From positions 556,501 through 620,500 of the forward strand of contig JACVTC010000074.1 of NCBI GenBank assembly GCA_016946835.1: DNA of 64,000 nucleotides, given 5' to 3'. Under the pieces are notes generated by a model, which saw nothing but the letters and a program-made list of their open reading frames with translations, was not told the DNA's origin and ran no database searches. The stretch is from Neocallimastix lanati (nom. inval.). Taxonomy: Eukaryota > Neocallimastigomycota > Neocallimastigomycetes > Neocallimastigales > Neocallimastigaceae. Below, one piece after another: positions 21,933 through 33,325 of this stretch (within the stretch, counting starts at the first letter, position 1; every line of letters starts with the position of its first letter). The position numbers were made by a program, and so were the translations under genes.

Positions 21933-23290
21933 CTTTGTTTAATAAAATTTATTTTATTATATTTAATAATATAGTTATTTTATTAATAATAATAATAATA
22001 AAATATTAATAAATTAATAATAATAGTAAATAATAAAAATTTTTATTTAATTTTACAAGAAAAAAAACATTATTAAGATTTTATAATTATAATATAATTT
22101 GATATAAAATTGAACAAAAAATAAAAAAAAAAATATATATATATATATATAATTAAATAAGAAAAAAAATGTTTTAATAAATTATTAAATGTATTGAAAC
22201 ATTTTTTTTCTTTATTTAATATTTTCAGTAATTAAAATACAAATAAAAAAATAGAAATTTTTATTTTTTTATTTTTTTTAAAAAATTTTTTATTTTATTT
22301 CATTTTTTAAAATATTTTTTAAAATTGTTAAAATGAAATAAAATTAAAAATGAAATATAATTTAGGTAATACAAAAAAAAATGTTAAAATATTTATGGCT
22401 GAAATAATTTATTTACGTCCATTCATTTTATTATTGTGGCGCATAATTAAAGAAAAAGATTTTTGTTTTTAATTATGAGAAATACATTACATTTATTATT
22501 AATAAGTGGTTAATTGGGTTTTGTAATTATGTCAACTTTATTATTATGTTTTATGATAAAGAGTTACAATTATTAAATTATCTTAAATTACATCCTTTTA
22601 TATGAATACATTGTGGCTTATATATTATTTTTAATACAATGCATTTTATTACATTTAAGGCTTATTTCACATATTCTAAATTTCCCCCCTAAACCTAGTT
22701 ATTCTTAAAGAATAATTTGGTTTATAGGTGAATATGTGTATTAAATTTATTTACTATTAACAATAACTAAATATTTATGTAAAAATTATATAATTTATAT
22801 CTACATTATTATTCATTATTTAAATTTTAACATAGATTTGACAACACATGGTTTATCTTTTGGTTTTATGTACTTATTTACTCTTGATAACTCATGGTTT
22901 AACTCTTCGGTTTTTACGCCATTAAATTTTGTTTTAATTTAATTAAATAGAATTAATAATATTTTTATATTTTATAAATATTTAATAAATTTTAGTTAAG
23001 AGCTTTAATAATTCTTTTTAATTTTTAATAGTATATATATTATATTATATTTTTCGTTACATTTCAAAGCGTGTTTTTCTTTTATAACTTAATTTTTATT
23101 ATATTGACGTTTAATTTTTATATTCTCATATAAGTAGTTCTCTTTTAATATATATTAACATTTAACACGTTTTTTTTTTTCTTTTTTTTTAATTATGCTT
23201 TAAAGATGACATAATGGTAGCTTTTATAATAAATATATTAAAAAATTGATATATATATATATATAACTCTTTAATTTTTAATTAATTTCA
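20600..23290. other. Gene-free AT-rich region with retroelement traces
   Basis: No gene. It holds a palindrome ACAAATATGT-TACTAC-ACATATTTGT (21163-21188), a short gypsy protease-like trace (about 21225-21310, reading MLDTSVDVLLGKLF), a TAA trinucleotide array (about 21532-21609), an A-run pair near 21823-21926, and an imperfect palindrome CTAAACCTAGTTATTCTT / AGAATAATTTGGTTTATAG around 22690-22727. Confidence 0.65.
21532..21609 (+). repeat. (TAA)n microsatellite
   Basis: About 25 uninterrupted AAT/TAA units. Confidence 0.95.
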
Positions 23291-23292
23291 CA

Positions 23293-23697
23293 TTAATGTA
23301 TTCTATTAAATGAAGCTTTAGTATATATTCCTGGTCCTCCTGTAACTAAATCAAACGCTTTATTAGCAAATGTTTCACAATTATCGAAAACATATTTATA
23401 AGAAGTATTATCTTGGATTTTCATTATATCTCCTCTTATATAACCATAATTACACTTATCCTTACCATTTTTTAATATGGTCCAGGTTGGATTGTTTTCT
23501 GTTATAGGTCCGTCAATTTGATAAATTCTAGGTTGTCTACCAGTTTCTTCATTTGTTGAAAAGTGTGCTAAATAGTGTTTTCCATCTGCTTTAATATATA
23601 CAGCGTCATGAAATCCTTTACCTGGAGTGCCAGACCAGTTACCCTTTCTTTTTATTACTGCAATATGTGTTATTTTATCCTTATAAAATTCATACAT
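23293..23697 (-). CDS. LRAT/NlpC-P60-like papain-fold protein
   Basis: A 134-residue intact ORF, ATG at 23697. The layout matches the LRAT branch of the NlpC/P60 superfamily, a circularly permuted papain-like fold in which the catalytic His precedes the Cys: GFHDAVYI (His30) and LAHFS (His45) come first, and an N-C-E-x-F-A block, DNCETFANKAFDLVTGGPG (Cys107), comes near the end. In this family the NCEHFA motif carries the nucleophile. Known members are acyltransferases or phospholipases acting on lipids, or bacterial-type cysteine peptidases/amidases; which applies is unknown. No signal peptide or membrane anchor is seen, unlike vertebrate LRATs. No intron. Its base composition is clearly less AT-rich than its surroundings. 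Transfer from bacteria is possible but unproven. Confidence 0.6.
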   Translation of the reverse strand: MYEFYKDKITHIAVIKRKGNWSGTPGKGFHDAVYIKADGKHYLAHFSTNEETGRQPRIYQIDGPITENNPTWTILKNGKDKCNYGYIRGDIMKIQDNTSYKYVFDNCETFANKAFDLVTGGPGIYTKASFNRIH

Positions 23698-24690
23698 TTT
23701 GATTTTTCTTCAAATTTTCGAATTTAATAATAATCTGTTACGAATCAAATTGGTTGTTTTATTAATATAAATTTATTTGAAATTTGAAATTTTACAGTAA
23801 TATTTCTTGAAATTGTTTGAATATTTATATTATTTCATAACAAGTTTATAGTATTTTGTTGAATATACGAAAAAATATGACAAATAATATCAATACTTTA
23901 TGATTATTATATACAACTAACTATTTGTAGTAACTTTTTGAATATATAACAAAATATTAATAGTTTATTATCACAAAAAAAAATATTTAGATTCATTTGT
24001 TGAATTTATTTTAGCTGTATGATTTAAACTTTGAAATTTAAAATATTTTCTTGGTCCAAATAACTTTGTTTCATATTCGTTTATTTTTCAACTTTAAATT
24101 ATTTATTCTTTAAATTTAAATTGATTTTATGATTATCAGAAATTTAGTTTTAATTAAATTTGTTTAAGTGTAAATTTATTTCATATTTAATAATTCTAAT
24201 ATTTTTTTTAAAATGTTTATATTATATTATTATTAGAGAAAATATAATTTTTTTGTTGATTTCTTTAAGAAGAAAATATGTAAGAAGAATCGTTAATGAT
24301 TCTTCGTACATATTTTATTCTTAAAGAAATCAATAACAATTTTCTATTAAAAATTTTAATCCATTAAAGAAAATAAACCCTTTTTATATATATATATATA
24401 TATATTTCTATAATTATTTTTATTTAATTTTATAGATATCATTTATTAAATTATTTAATATTTCCATGTTTCAATAATTAATATCTTTCATAAATTTATA
24501 CATTATTATATAATTTTTTGTATTTTTTTTTTAATTGTGGAATTTCTGTTATATTATTTAATACTATATTATTCATATTATAATGAATTAATAATACTAA
24601 TAATATTATAGTCATTATTATAATTTTTTTAATATTTATTATTTACATTTTTATATGATGGTTTGTTCGTTTTAATGATTCTAAAATCTT
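23698..24690. other. Intergenic AT-rich region
   Basis: No gene. Contains the long hairpin at 24256-24333 and, at about 24420-24690, sequence similar to 30005-30230 downstream of the 775-aa ankyrin paralogue, showing that the 3' flanks were duplicated with the genes. Confidence 0.7.
24256..24333. repeat. Long hairpin downstream of ankyrin gene 1
   Basis: Arms of 36 nt (24256-24291 starting TTGATTTCTTTAAGAA; 24298-24333 ending AAAGAAATCAA) pair with two mismatches around the 6-nt loop GTTAAT. It lies about 360 bp past the stop codon. A partial, degraded counterpart occurs near 29870-29910 behind paralogue 2. Confidence 0.85.
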
Positions 24691-24693
24691 TAT

Positions 24694-24954
24694 TTATATT
24701 TTAAAAGATTTAATTATTTTAGAAGAATATAGTTCAATTAGATATTTTTTTATATCTTCTTTCGTAGAAAGTCTACCACTTCCTCTATATCTTTGTAATA
24801 TATATTTATATTTATATAATATATTTTTAGAAGAATTAATTACATCAATTACTTTATATATATCTGCTCCTTCTTCAACTAAATATTCTATTATTTTTTC
24901 ATTTCCATTTATGCATGCAAAGAATAGCGGTGTTTCGGCCCATTGATTTTTTTT

Positions 24955-24995
<41 letters not shown>

Positions 24996-26085
24996 TTTCA
25001 TTTCCATCCCTGCATGCAATAAATAGAGCTGTTTCATCACGTGTATCCTCTATTGTTATATCTATTCCAAGTTCAACTAAATATTTTACTAGATTTGCAT
25101 TTCCACTTTCGCATGCCATAAATAATGGCGTTTTACCAGAATATGATTCTTTATTTATATCTGCTCCAACTTCAACTAAATATTTCACAAGATTTTCATT
25201 TCCACTTTCGCATGCCATAAATAAAGGAGAATAACCGCGTATATCTACTATTTTTATATCGGCACCATGCTCAATTAAATATTTTGCAATTTTTATATTT
25301 CCTTTTTCACATGCACAATATAATGGTGTTTCCTTATTACCATTTGCTTTATTAACATAAGCTCCAACTTCAACTAAATATTTAACAAGATTTTCATTTC
25401 CACTTTGGCATGCCATAAATAAAGGAGAATAACCGTGTATATCTACTATTTTTATATCGGCACCATGTTCAATTAAATATTTTACTAGATTTTCGTTTCC
25501 ACTTTTGCATGCAAAAAATAATGGTGTAATATTATATTTATTTACTTTATTTACATCGGCTCCATGTTCAATGAAATATTTAATTATATTTTCAAATTCA
25601 TATTCACATGCTTTTACAAAATAATCTTGAAAATCTTCCTTAGAATGATCTGTTGAAATTTTATATTGATCTTTAGATATTATTTCGTTTAGGTTAGTGA
25701 TAGAAGTTGAGGATTTATTCTTATATTGATGAAGTAACGTTTTAATGAATTCATTATCATAAAATTTAAAGTTATCAAAAATAATTTGTAATAAATGAAT
25801 TTCATTATTTTTTATTAATATCTTTTGTAATGAAGAAGATATATATAGAATATCCTTACAATTTTTTATTATAAAATTTAATCTATCAGAAGTAAGAAAG
25901 CCATTTTCATAGAGTTCCAATGGAATATCAATTTTTTTTGCATTAATTTTTTTGATATTATTTATTGAAATTTTTAAATTTTCTAAATCTCCATTATCTA
26001 TATCTTTTATAAATAATTCAATTTTATAGTTATTACTTGATTCTTTTATATAACTATTGTTTTTTTTATTTTGTGAAGAAGCCAT
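24694..26085 (-). CDS. Ankyrin-repeat protein, 463 aa (paralogue 1)
   Basis: Intact ORF with ATG at 26085 (MASSQNKKNN). Residues ~1-150 are a non-repeat helical region rich in Ile, Lys and Asn that is shared with the 775-aa paralogue (KIELFIKDIDNGDLE, SSSLQKILIK). About eight 33-residue ankyrin repeats follow (~155-410), with the consensus TPLFxACxSGNENLVKYLVEHGADINK. The tail is short and basic. Ankyrin arrays bind proteins; the partner is unknown and no catalytic or membrane domain is seen. Upstream, a CCAAT-containing module lies about 310 bp before the ATG. It belongs to a same-strand cluster with two paralogues and a giant relative. Confidence 0.85.
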
Positions 26086-26369
26086 TTTTCTCTTTTTTTT
26101 TTTTTTAATAAATTTTTTTTTTCTATTTTACGAAAAACCCATTTTTTTTTTAATATATATTTAAATTTAATAATAAACACTAGAATTTTATATAAAAAAT
26201 AAGTTAAATATTCTATAAATTTTATATATTTTTATTAAATACAATTATTTTAAAAAAAAATAAAAAAAAAAAAAAATATATCTTATTAATAATTTTTTTT
26301 TTTTATATTAAATTAGCATTTAGTATTATATTTATTTTAATTTATTTCCAAATCAATATACAATATATA

Positions 26370-26480
26370 TTATTATTCCAATAAAGTATTAATTTGATTG
26401 GCTATTTTTTGGAAATAATATCATTAAAGTCAAAATTATTTATGGACCTAAAATTTCTTTATTAATTACTTTAATTATCA
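26370..26480 (-). promoter_or_regulatory. CCAAT-containing upstream module, ankyrin gene 1
   Basis: On the minus strand it reads TTTAGGTCCATAAATAATTT, TTGACTTTAATGATATT, then AAATAGCCAATCAAATTAATA. Copies of the same block lie upstream of paralogue 2 (33032-33214, twice) and in weaker form upstream of pseudogene 3 (34510-34740). Its conservation suggests a promoter element; a duplicated spacer remains possible. Confidence 0.5.
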
Positions 26481-26485
26481 AATAA

Positions 26486-26528
26486 AAATAGAAATAAGAA
26501 TAGAAATAAAAATAGAAATAGATATAAT

Positions 26529-26566
<38 letters not shown>

Positions 26567-27951
26567 TAATAATGTAATCTATAGACATAATTATATTAAA
26601 AGTAAATAAAACTTAATAAAATATTATATATAAAAAAATAAATAAATAAAATAAAAAATGAAAAAAAAGTCCATAATCAAATATAATTAATAGTCGTATT
26701 ATTCGTTTTATCTTTATTCTTTGTTTTGTTTCTATTTAATATTTTAGTTTTTTTTTTTATATATTTTTATATTTAAATATTATTTTATTATAATTTTTTA
26801 TTTCTAAAATTTTTTTTATTATTATTTATTAGTATAATTAATTATTATTATTTATTATTTTTAATATTTATTACTTTTATTTATTATTTATAATTATTAT
26901 TAATTATTATTTTTATTATTATTCGTATATAATATTTATTATTAAAAATTTAATATTCATTATTTCTATTTCTATTTATTTTTTGTTATTCATTATTATT
27001 ATTTTCATTTATAATAATTCATAAAAAAAGAAAAAATATGAAGAAATCGTATATCAATATACAATTTTGACTTTAATTATATTAACTCTAAAAAAAAAAA
27101 TAATAATAACCAAAATTATTAATATTTTATTAGAATAATAATATAGTTATATATTTATTTTGAATTAATAATAATAGTAAATAATATAAAAAAAAAATAA
27201 AAAAAAAAGATATAAATAAAATAAAAATAATTAAAATGTTAAATAGAAACAAAACATAGAATAAAATATAAAATTCATATTTAAATAAAAATAATAATAT
27301 AAATATAAAGAATATTTGTATATGAACTTTTTTCTTTTACATTTTATATTTTATTCTAATTTCTAACGTTATGTATTTATTTTTTTTTTCTTATTTTGTT
27401 TTATTGATTTTTTATTTTGATTATTTTTATTTAGTTTTATTTTATTATAATTAACTCAAATTTATATATTTGATTTTATTTTATAATTATTTAAAAAGAA
27501 TTATTTTAAATTTATTTTAAATTTATTTTAATTTTTTTTTTTTTTTTTCTAAAATAAAAAAAAAAAAATTTAAAAATAAAAAATGTTTATTTTTTTTCAT
27601 TAATAAGTATAAAATAATTACAAATTTTATAATACTATTGTAAATTATAAAATAATATAAATTTCTATTTTATATAATTTTATTGCTATTTTATATAGTT
27701 ATAATATAATATCAAATGAGAATAAATAATTAATACATAATTATATCATATAATATTATTTCTATAATTATATTTAATAATATTATTAAAAAAATTTTAA
27801 TAGTACTTCTTTATTTTATATATAGATATATATATTTTATATTAATGTTAACTTTTTATTTTATTATATATACTTTTTTCATTTTTTTTTATAATAAAAT
27901 AATATATATAATATATTAAAAAATTAAAATCTATAATAAAAATAGTTTTTA

Positions 27952-27982
<31 letters not shown>

Positions 27983-28025
27983 GGTTTTTATTATTGCTTT
28001 TTTTTTAATTTCTAAAAATCAAAAT

Positions 28026-28058
<33 letters not shown>

Positions 28059-28560
28059 ACAATAAAAAATTTTAAAAAAATATAAAAAGAAGAAATAACA
28101 TAATTTTGATTTTAAATAGGTATAAATATAATTATATGTATATATTATTTTTAATATTTTTTCTTTTATACATTTATTCTTTAGTTATATTAATTGTATA
28201 TTCTTAATATTTTTTCTTTTATACATATAATTTATATATATATAATTTTAAATTTTGATTTATTTTTTATTTATTTAGTTATTTATTTAAATTATATATA
28301 TTATTTATTTGTTTTATAATTCATTTATTTATTTATTAACTTTTTAAAAAAATTTTTTAAAATGAAAACTTTTCAAATACTCAAAATAAAAATAAAAACT
28401 TTAATTATTAATAAATTGTTATATTAATCATTACATAAAAATAAATTAACAAATCATGAAATTATCACTTGATTAATTATCCTATGATTTATTTATTAAT
28501 ATATTATAATAAATTTATTATTTATTTATTTATTTTATTATTTATTTATCTATTTATTAA
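26486..28560. other. Gene-free low-complexity region
   Basis: About 2 kb of ATAAT, TTATTA, A-run and T-run sequence, including long A runs at 27963-27982 and 28027-28056. No coding or structured feature is supported. Confidence 0.8.
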
Positions 28561-28564
28561 AATT

Positions 28565-28623
28565 TTGCCAAATGAAACATTTCCGAAATGAAATTTTTTG
28601 AAATAAAATTTTTTGAAATGCAC
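28565..28623 (-). repeat. ATTTCGGAAA-rich dispersed motif, second copy
   Basis: Reverse-complement relative of 2890-2955, here directly abutting the reverse-orientation LTR that follows. Confidence 0.4.
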
Positions 28624-29160
28624 AGGATATACAACTCTAAAGTTCGATGTACTTTTGTTGGGAATTATATATTAAATTTATTAATTTATTATTTATTTAT
28701 TAATTTAATTTTATATAGAAACTACATATATTTAAAAAGACTATTTAACAACTTTCTTATAACTTTTAATCTTAGCTTTTACACAACAACGACTCGACTC
28801 GACTCGACAGCGACTTCTCTTAATTCCGAGAAATGCTTTATTTTTATGTTATTTAGTTATTATTAACTATTTAATTAATTGTTCTTGTGATTAGAATAAA
28901 CTATTAATAATTATTATTTAAGGAAATATTTAATAACTATATAAATATAAATATAAAATAATAAGAATATAATTATAACATTGATTTATGCTATAAAATT
29001 TATTATTAATTATAAATATAATTAATATATAAAAATCAAGCCACATATTGAAATTGTTGTAAAATCATTAGATTTAAATTTGATTTATGACATTAATTTA
29101 TGTTTGAATAATAAAACTAATTTTATATTAATTAAGGTTTGAATATTTCATTTTATATCA
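28624..29160 (-). mobile_element. Solo LTR, TGATATA family, reverse orientation
   Basis: Reverse complement of the 6543-7092 type: it ends with TTTCATTTTATATCA at 29160 and begins with GGATATACAACTC at ~28625, where the expected terminal TG is changed. It contains a GACTC pentamer repeat (28785-28805) absent from the other copies. No clear target duplication. An ORF at 28588-28866 crosses it and is not a gene. Confidence 0.65.
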
Positions 29161-30230
29161 CACTTCCCCCGTAAATATGTATATAATTTTTAATTTCTTT
29201 TTTATTATTTTTATATTAATTTAATTATTTTATTTTATTATATTTTTATTATATTTTTATATGTTATAATAATTATAAATATTTTAATATTTATATTATA
29301 CTTCTTATAATGATTAGCTAAAATAATTAATTATTAATATTTTAAAATAGGGTATAATTAAAGAGTATTTATATAAGTAATACTTTTTCTTTATATTTAT
29401 TCTTTGTATGTAATGCAATCACAATTTTAATAGTTATGTTATTGCCATGCTCATACTCAGATATAAATTTTTATAAAAGTAATTTAATAATATTTAAATA
29501 TGAATTTATAAAAATTTAGTATTTAATTAAATAAATTTAAATTATAAAATAAAAAAATAAATATTAATAAATAATTAAACTATATAACTTTTCCCAATAA
29601 GAAATACAGAATCTGAATACTTTATCAATATAAATTATAAAAAAAAAATAATGATTTATTATAATTTTTTATGTCTATAATCATAAAACTTTATTATTAT
29701 AAAATGATTTATTTAAATTATATATATATATATATATTTAGATATTTGTAAATTTATGTTACCAAAAATTGAGTCCTATTGAAGAAGAAACCATTTTATG
29801 AAATTATCGTTTTGAAATTTAAAGTTATTATAAATAATGTTCTATAATCGAATTTTATCATTTTTTATTAATTTCTTTAATAAAGAATAAGATATGTATG
29901 GAGAATTTTTAACAATTTTCTATTAAAGAATTTTTCTTAATTAAAAGAAATAAAACGTTTTTTCTATATATTTCTGAAAACAATAATATTTTTATTTTCT
30001 GATTTATTTGTATATATATCATTTATTAAACTAATTGACATTTCCAAATTTCAATAATTAGTATCGTTTATAAATTATACATTATTATATAATTTTTAGT
30101 ATTTCTTTTTTTTTTTTTTTTTTAATCAAATTTCTGTTTTATTATTTAATATTATATCATTTTTATTATAATGTATTTATATTGTTATTAATATTATAAT
30201 TATTATTATAATTTTTTTAATATTTATATT
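29161..30230. other. Intergenic region, 3' flank of ankyrin paralogue 2
   Basis: AT-rich with no ORF. The part from about 29860 resembles 24290-24690 downstream of paralogue 1. The left part is without recognisable features. Confidence 0.65.
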
Positions 30231-30546
30231 TTACTTTTTTATTTGATTTTTTAATTGTTTTTGTTTTTTAGTAGTTCTAAAATCTTTATAGGTATCAAGT
30301 TTTCTTTTATATTTTTTATTGTCATTAATATTATCTTTAAGATTAACTAATAATTTTTTTATATACACTTTCTTTTTACTTAATCCTCTACGTGGAAAAT
30401 ATCGTTTTATAGGACAATTAAGTATATCAATTACTTTATATATGTCTGCCCCATGTTCAACTAAATACTTTATTATATTTTCGTTTCCATTCCTACATGC
30501 AACAAGAAGAGGTGTTTCATTATTTTTACTTTCTTTATTAATTTCT

Positions 30547-30577
<31 letters not shown>

Positions 30578-30942
30578 TTTCATCTCCTTTCTCACATGCA
30601 CTAAATAGCAGTGTTTCAGTATCTCTACTTTCTTTATTAATATCTGCTCCATGTTCAATTAAATATTTTAACATTTTTTCATTATTATTTTTCCATGTAA
30701 CTAATAGTGGTGATTCAGCCTTTTCGTTTTCTTTATTAATATCTGCACCTTTTTCAACTAAATACTTTATTATATTTTCGTTTTCCTTTTTACATGCAAT
30801 TAATAGGGATGTTTCACCCCATCCATTTTCTTTATTAACATCTGCTCCTTGTTCAACTAAATATTTTATTATATTTTCATTTTCTTTTTTGCATGCAATA
30901 AGAAGAGGTATATTTATCCATCTATGTCCACTATTAGTATTT

Positions 30943-30973
<31 letters not shown>

Positions 30974-32558
30974 TTTCATTTTCTTTCTCACATGCAATAG
31001 ATAGCGGTGTTTCAGTATGGTCATTTTCTTTATTAATATCTGCTCCATGTTCAATTAAATATTTTATTTTTTTTTCATCTTCATTCCTGCATGCACTAAA
31101 TAGTAGTGTTTCATTATCTTTATTTTTTTTATTAATATCTGCTCCATATTCAATTAAACATTTTAACATTTTTTCATTATTTTTTTTCCATGCAACTAAT
31201 AGTGGTGTTTCAGCCTTTTTGTTTTCTGTATCAATATCTGCTCCTTTTTCAACTAAATACTTTATTATATTTTGGTTTTCCTTTTTAAATACAATAAATA
31301 GTGGTGTTTCATGCATTACATCTTTTTTATTAATATCCGCTCCATTTTCAACTAAATATTTTATTATATTTTCGTTTCCATTATTACATGCAACATGAAG
31401 AGGTGTTTCATGAAGTCTATTTACTTTATTAACATCTGCTCCTTTTTCAACTAAATACTTTATTATATTTTCGTTTTCCACTTTACATGCAATTAATAGG
31501 GGTGTTCCATCCCATCCATTTTCTTTATTAACATCTGCTCCTTGTTCAACTAAATATTTTACTAGATTTTCGTTTCCACTGTAACACGCATTAAATAAAA
31601 GTGTTTCTTCATGCTTATTTAATTTTTTTATATCTACTCCTATTTTAACTAAATATTTTACTAGATTTTCGTTTCCACTGTAACACGCATTATATAAAAG
31701 TGTTTCTCCATGTTTATTTAATTTATTTACGTCAGCTCCAAGGTCAACTAAATATTTTACTAGATTTTCATTTCCACTGTAGCATGCATAAAATAATGGT
31801 GTTTCACCACAAGATGATTCTTTATTTATGTCAGCTCCAATTTCAATTAAATATTTTACCAGATTTTCATTTCCACTTTTGCATGCCATAAATAAAGGTG
31901 AATTACTGACCCAATATGTTTTTTCTATTCTGGCACCATGTTCAATTAAATATTTTGATATTTTTTCATTTCCTTTTTCACATGCACAACCTAATGGTGT
32001 TTTATGATTTTCATTAAAATTATTTACATTGGCTCCATTTCCAATTAAATATTTAATTATATTTTCTTTTCCTTCATGGCATACTCTTGTAAAATAATCT
32101 TGAAATTTTTTTATATTCTTATTTATTGAGATTATATATTGATCATTAGACATTATTCTATTTAGGTCAGTGACAAAAATTGACCTTTTATTTTTATATT
32201 GAAAAAGTAACATTTTAATGAAATCATTATCATAAAATTTAGAGTTATCAAAAATAATTCGTAATAACTGAATTTTATTTTTTTTTATTAATATTTTTAG
32301 TAATGAAGAAGATATAAATAGAATATCGCTACAATTTTTCATTATAAAATTTAATCTGTTAGGAGTAAGAAAGTCATTTTTATAGATCTCCAATGGAATA
32401 TCAATTTTTTCTAAATTATTTTTATTGATATTATTTATTGAAGTTTTTAATATTTCTAAATTTCCATTATCTATATCTTTTATAAATAACTCAATTTTAA
32501 AATTAATATTTGATTCTTTTATATTTTTATTTTTTTTTTTATTTTGTGACGAAGCCAT
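30231..32558 (-). CDS. Ankyrin-repeat protein, 775 aa (paralogue 2)
   Basis: Intact ORF, ATG at 32558 (MASSQNKKKN). The N-terminal ~155 residues match paralogue 1 almost line for line; about seventeen 33-residue ankyrin repeats follow (~160-715), then a Lys-rich, possibly nuclear-targeting tail (KKYKRKLDTYKDFRTTKKQK). The array grew by internal duplication: repeats 9-11 (AETPLLVAWKKNNEKML, TLLFSACRNEDEK) recur as repeats 14-16, offset by five units. Probably a protein-binding scaffold; the partner is unknown. Just upstream, a tandem duplication repeats the promoter and first codons. The long plus-strand ORF across this gene is a mirror of the 99-nt repeat, not a gene. Confidence 0.85.
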
Positions 32559-32868
32559 TTTTCATTTTTTTTTATTTATGTTATTTTTTGTTTTTTCTAT
32601 TTGTCGAAGGTGCAATTTTTTTTTTATTTATTTTTAAATTGAATAATAAATATTTAATATCTTTTATATATTTTTATTTAATATAATTTCTTTAAAATTT
32701 TTTTTTATTTTGTGACGAAGCCATTTTTCATTTTTTTTTTATTTATGTTATTTTTTGTTTTTTCTATTTGTCGATGGTGCAATTTTTTTTTTTTATTTAT
32801 TTTTAAATTGAATAATAAATATTTAATATCTTTTATATATTTTTATTTAATATAATTATTTTAAAATA
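32541..32868 (-). repeat. Tandem duplication of 5' region and start codon, ~166-bp period
   Basis: The segment from TTTTGTGACGAAGCCAT (start of ORF in reverse) through TTTGTCGAAGGTGC to the TTTAATATAA border occurs twice, offset by 166 bp. The upstream copy has its own ATG (32724) with the same first seven codons and then a stop within a few codons, making a short upstream ORF if transcribed. Confidence 0.85.
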
Positions 32869-33031
32869 AGATTAACAAAAAAAAAAATAAAATTAACTAA
32901 AATGAAAAAAAATTAAAAAAAAAAAAAAAAAAAAGTAAAAAAATTTATTTATTTAAATAAATTTTTTTTTTTATTTTATTAAAATATCATTAAATCATTA
33001 TAAAAATTATATTTAACTTTTTATTCTATTT

Positions 33032-33214
33032 TCCAATAAACTATTAATATGATTGGATTATTTTTTTTTTTAATTTAAAGTCAAAATTGTTTATGGACAT
33101 AACATTTCTTTATTAATTACATTTTCCAATAAACTATTAATATGATTGGATTATTTTTTTTTTAATTTAAAGTCAAAATTGTTTATGGACATAACATTTC
33201 TTTATTAATTACTT
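33032..33214 (-). repeat. Tandem CCAAT module, 2 x ~92 bp
   Basis: Two adjacent, nearly identical copies containing CCAATCATATTAATAG and ATGTCCATAAACAATTTTG (minus strand). CCAAT pentamers are at 33052-33056 and 33145-33149, about 495 and 590 bp upstream of paralogue 2. Related to the module at 26370-26480. Confidence 0.7.
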
Positions 33215-33325
33215 TAATTATCAAATAAAATTAAAAATTTAGAAATAAAAATAATTAGTCAGAATTTATTAATGTAATTAATAATAATAAATAAAAACAT
33301 TTAATAATTAATTATCTTATTATTA

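Noticed and set aside
28588-28866. 92-codon plus-strand ORF
   Set aside because: Crosses the boundary of a dispersed motif and a reverse-orientation solo LTR; no domain and not conserved in the other LTR copies.
30319-31398. 359-codon plus-strand ORF antisense to the 775-aa ankyrin gene
   Set aside because: It is the antisense of regular 99-nt ankyrin units, which lack stops in that frame; its periodic ISAPCSTKYF pattern mirrors the repeat and has no independent family.
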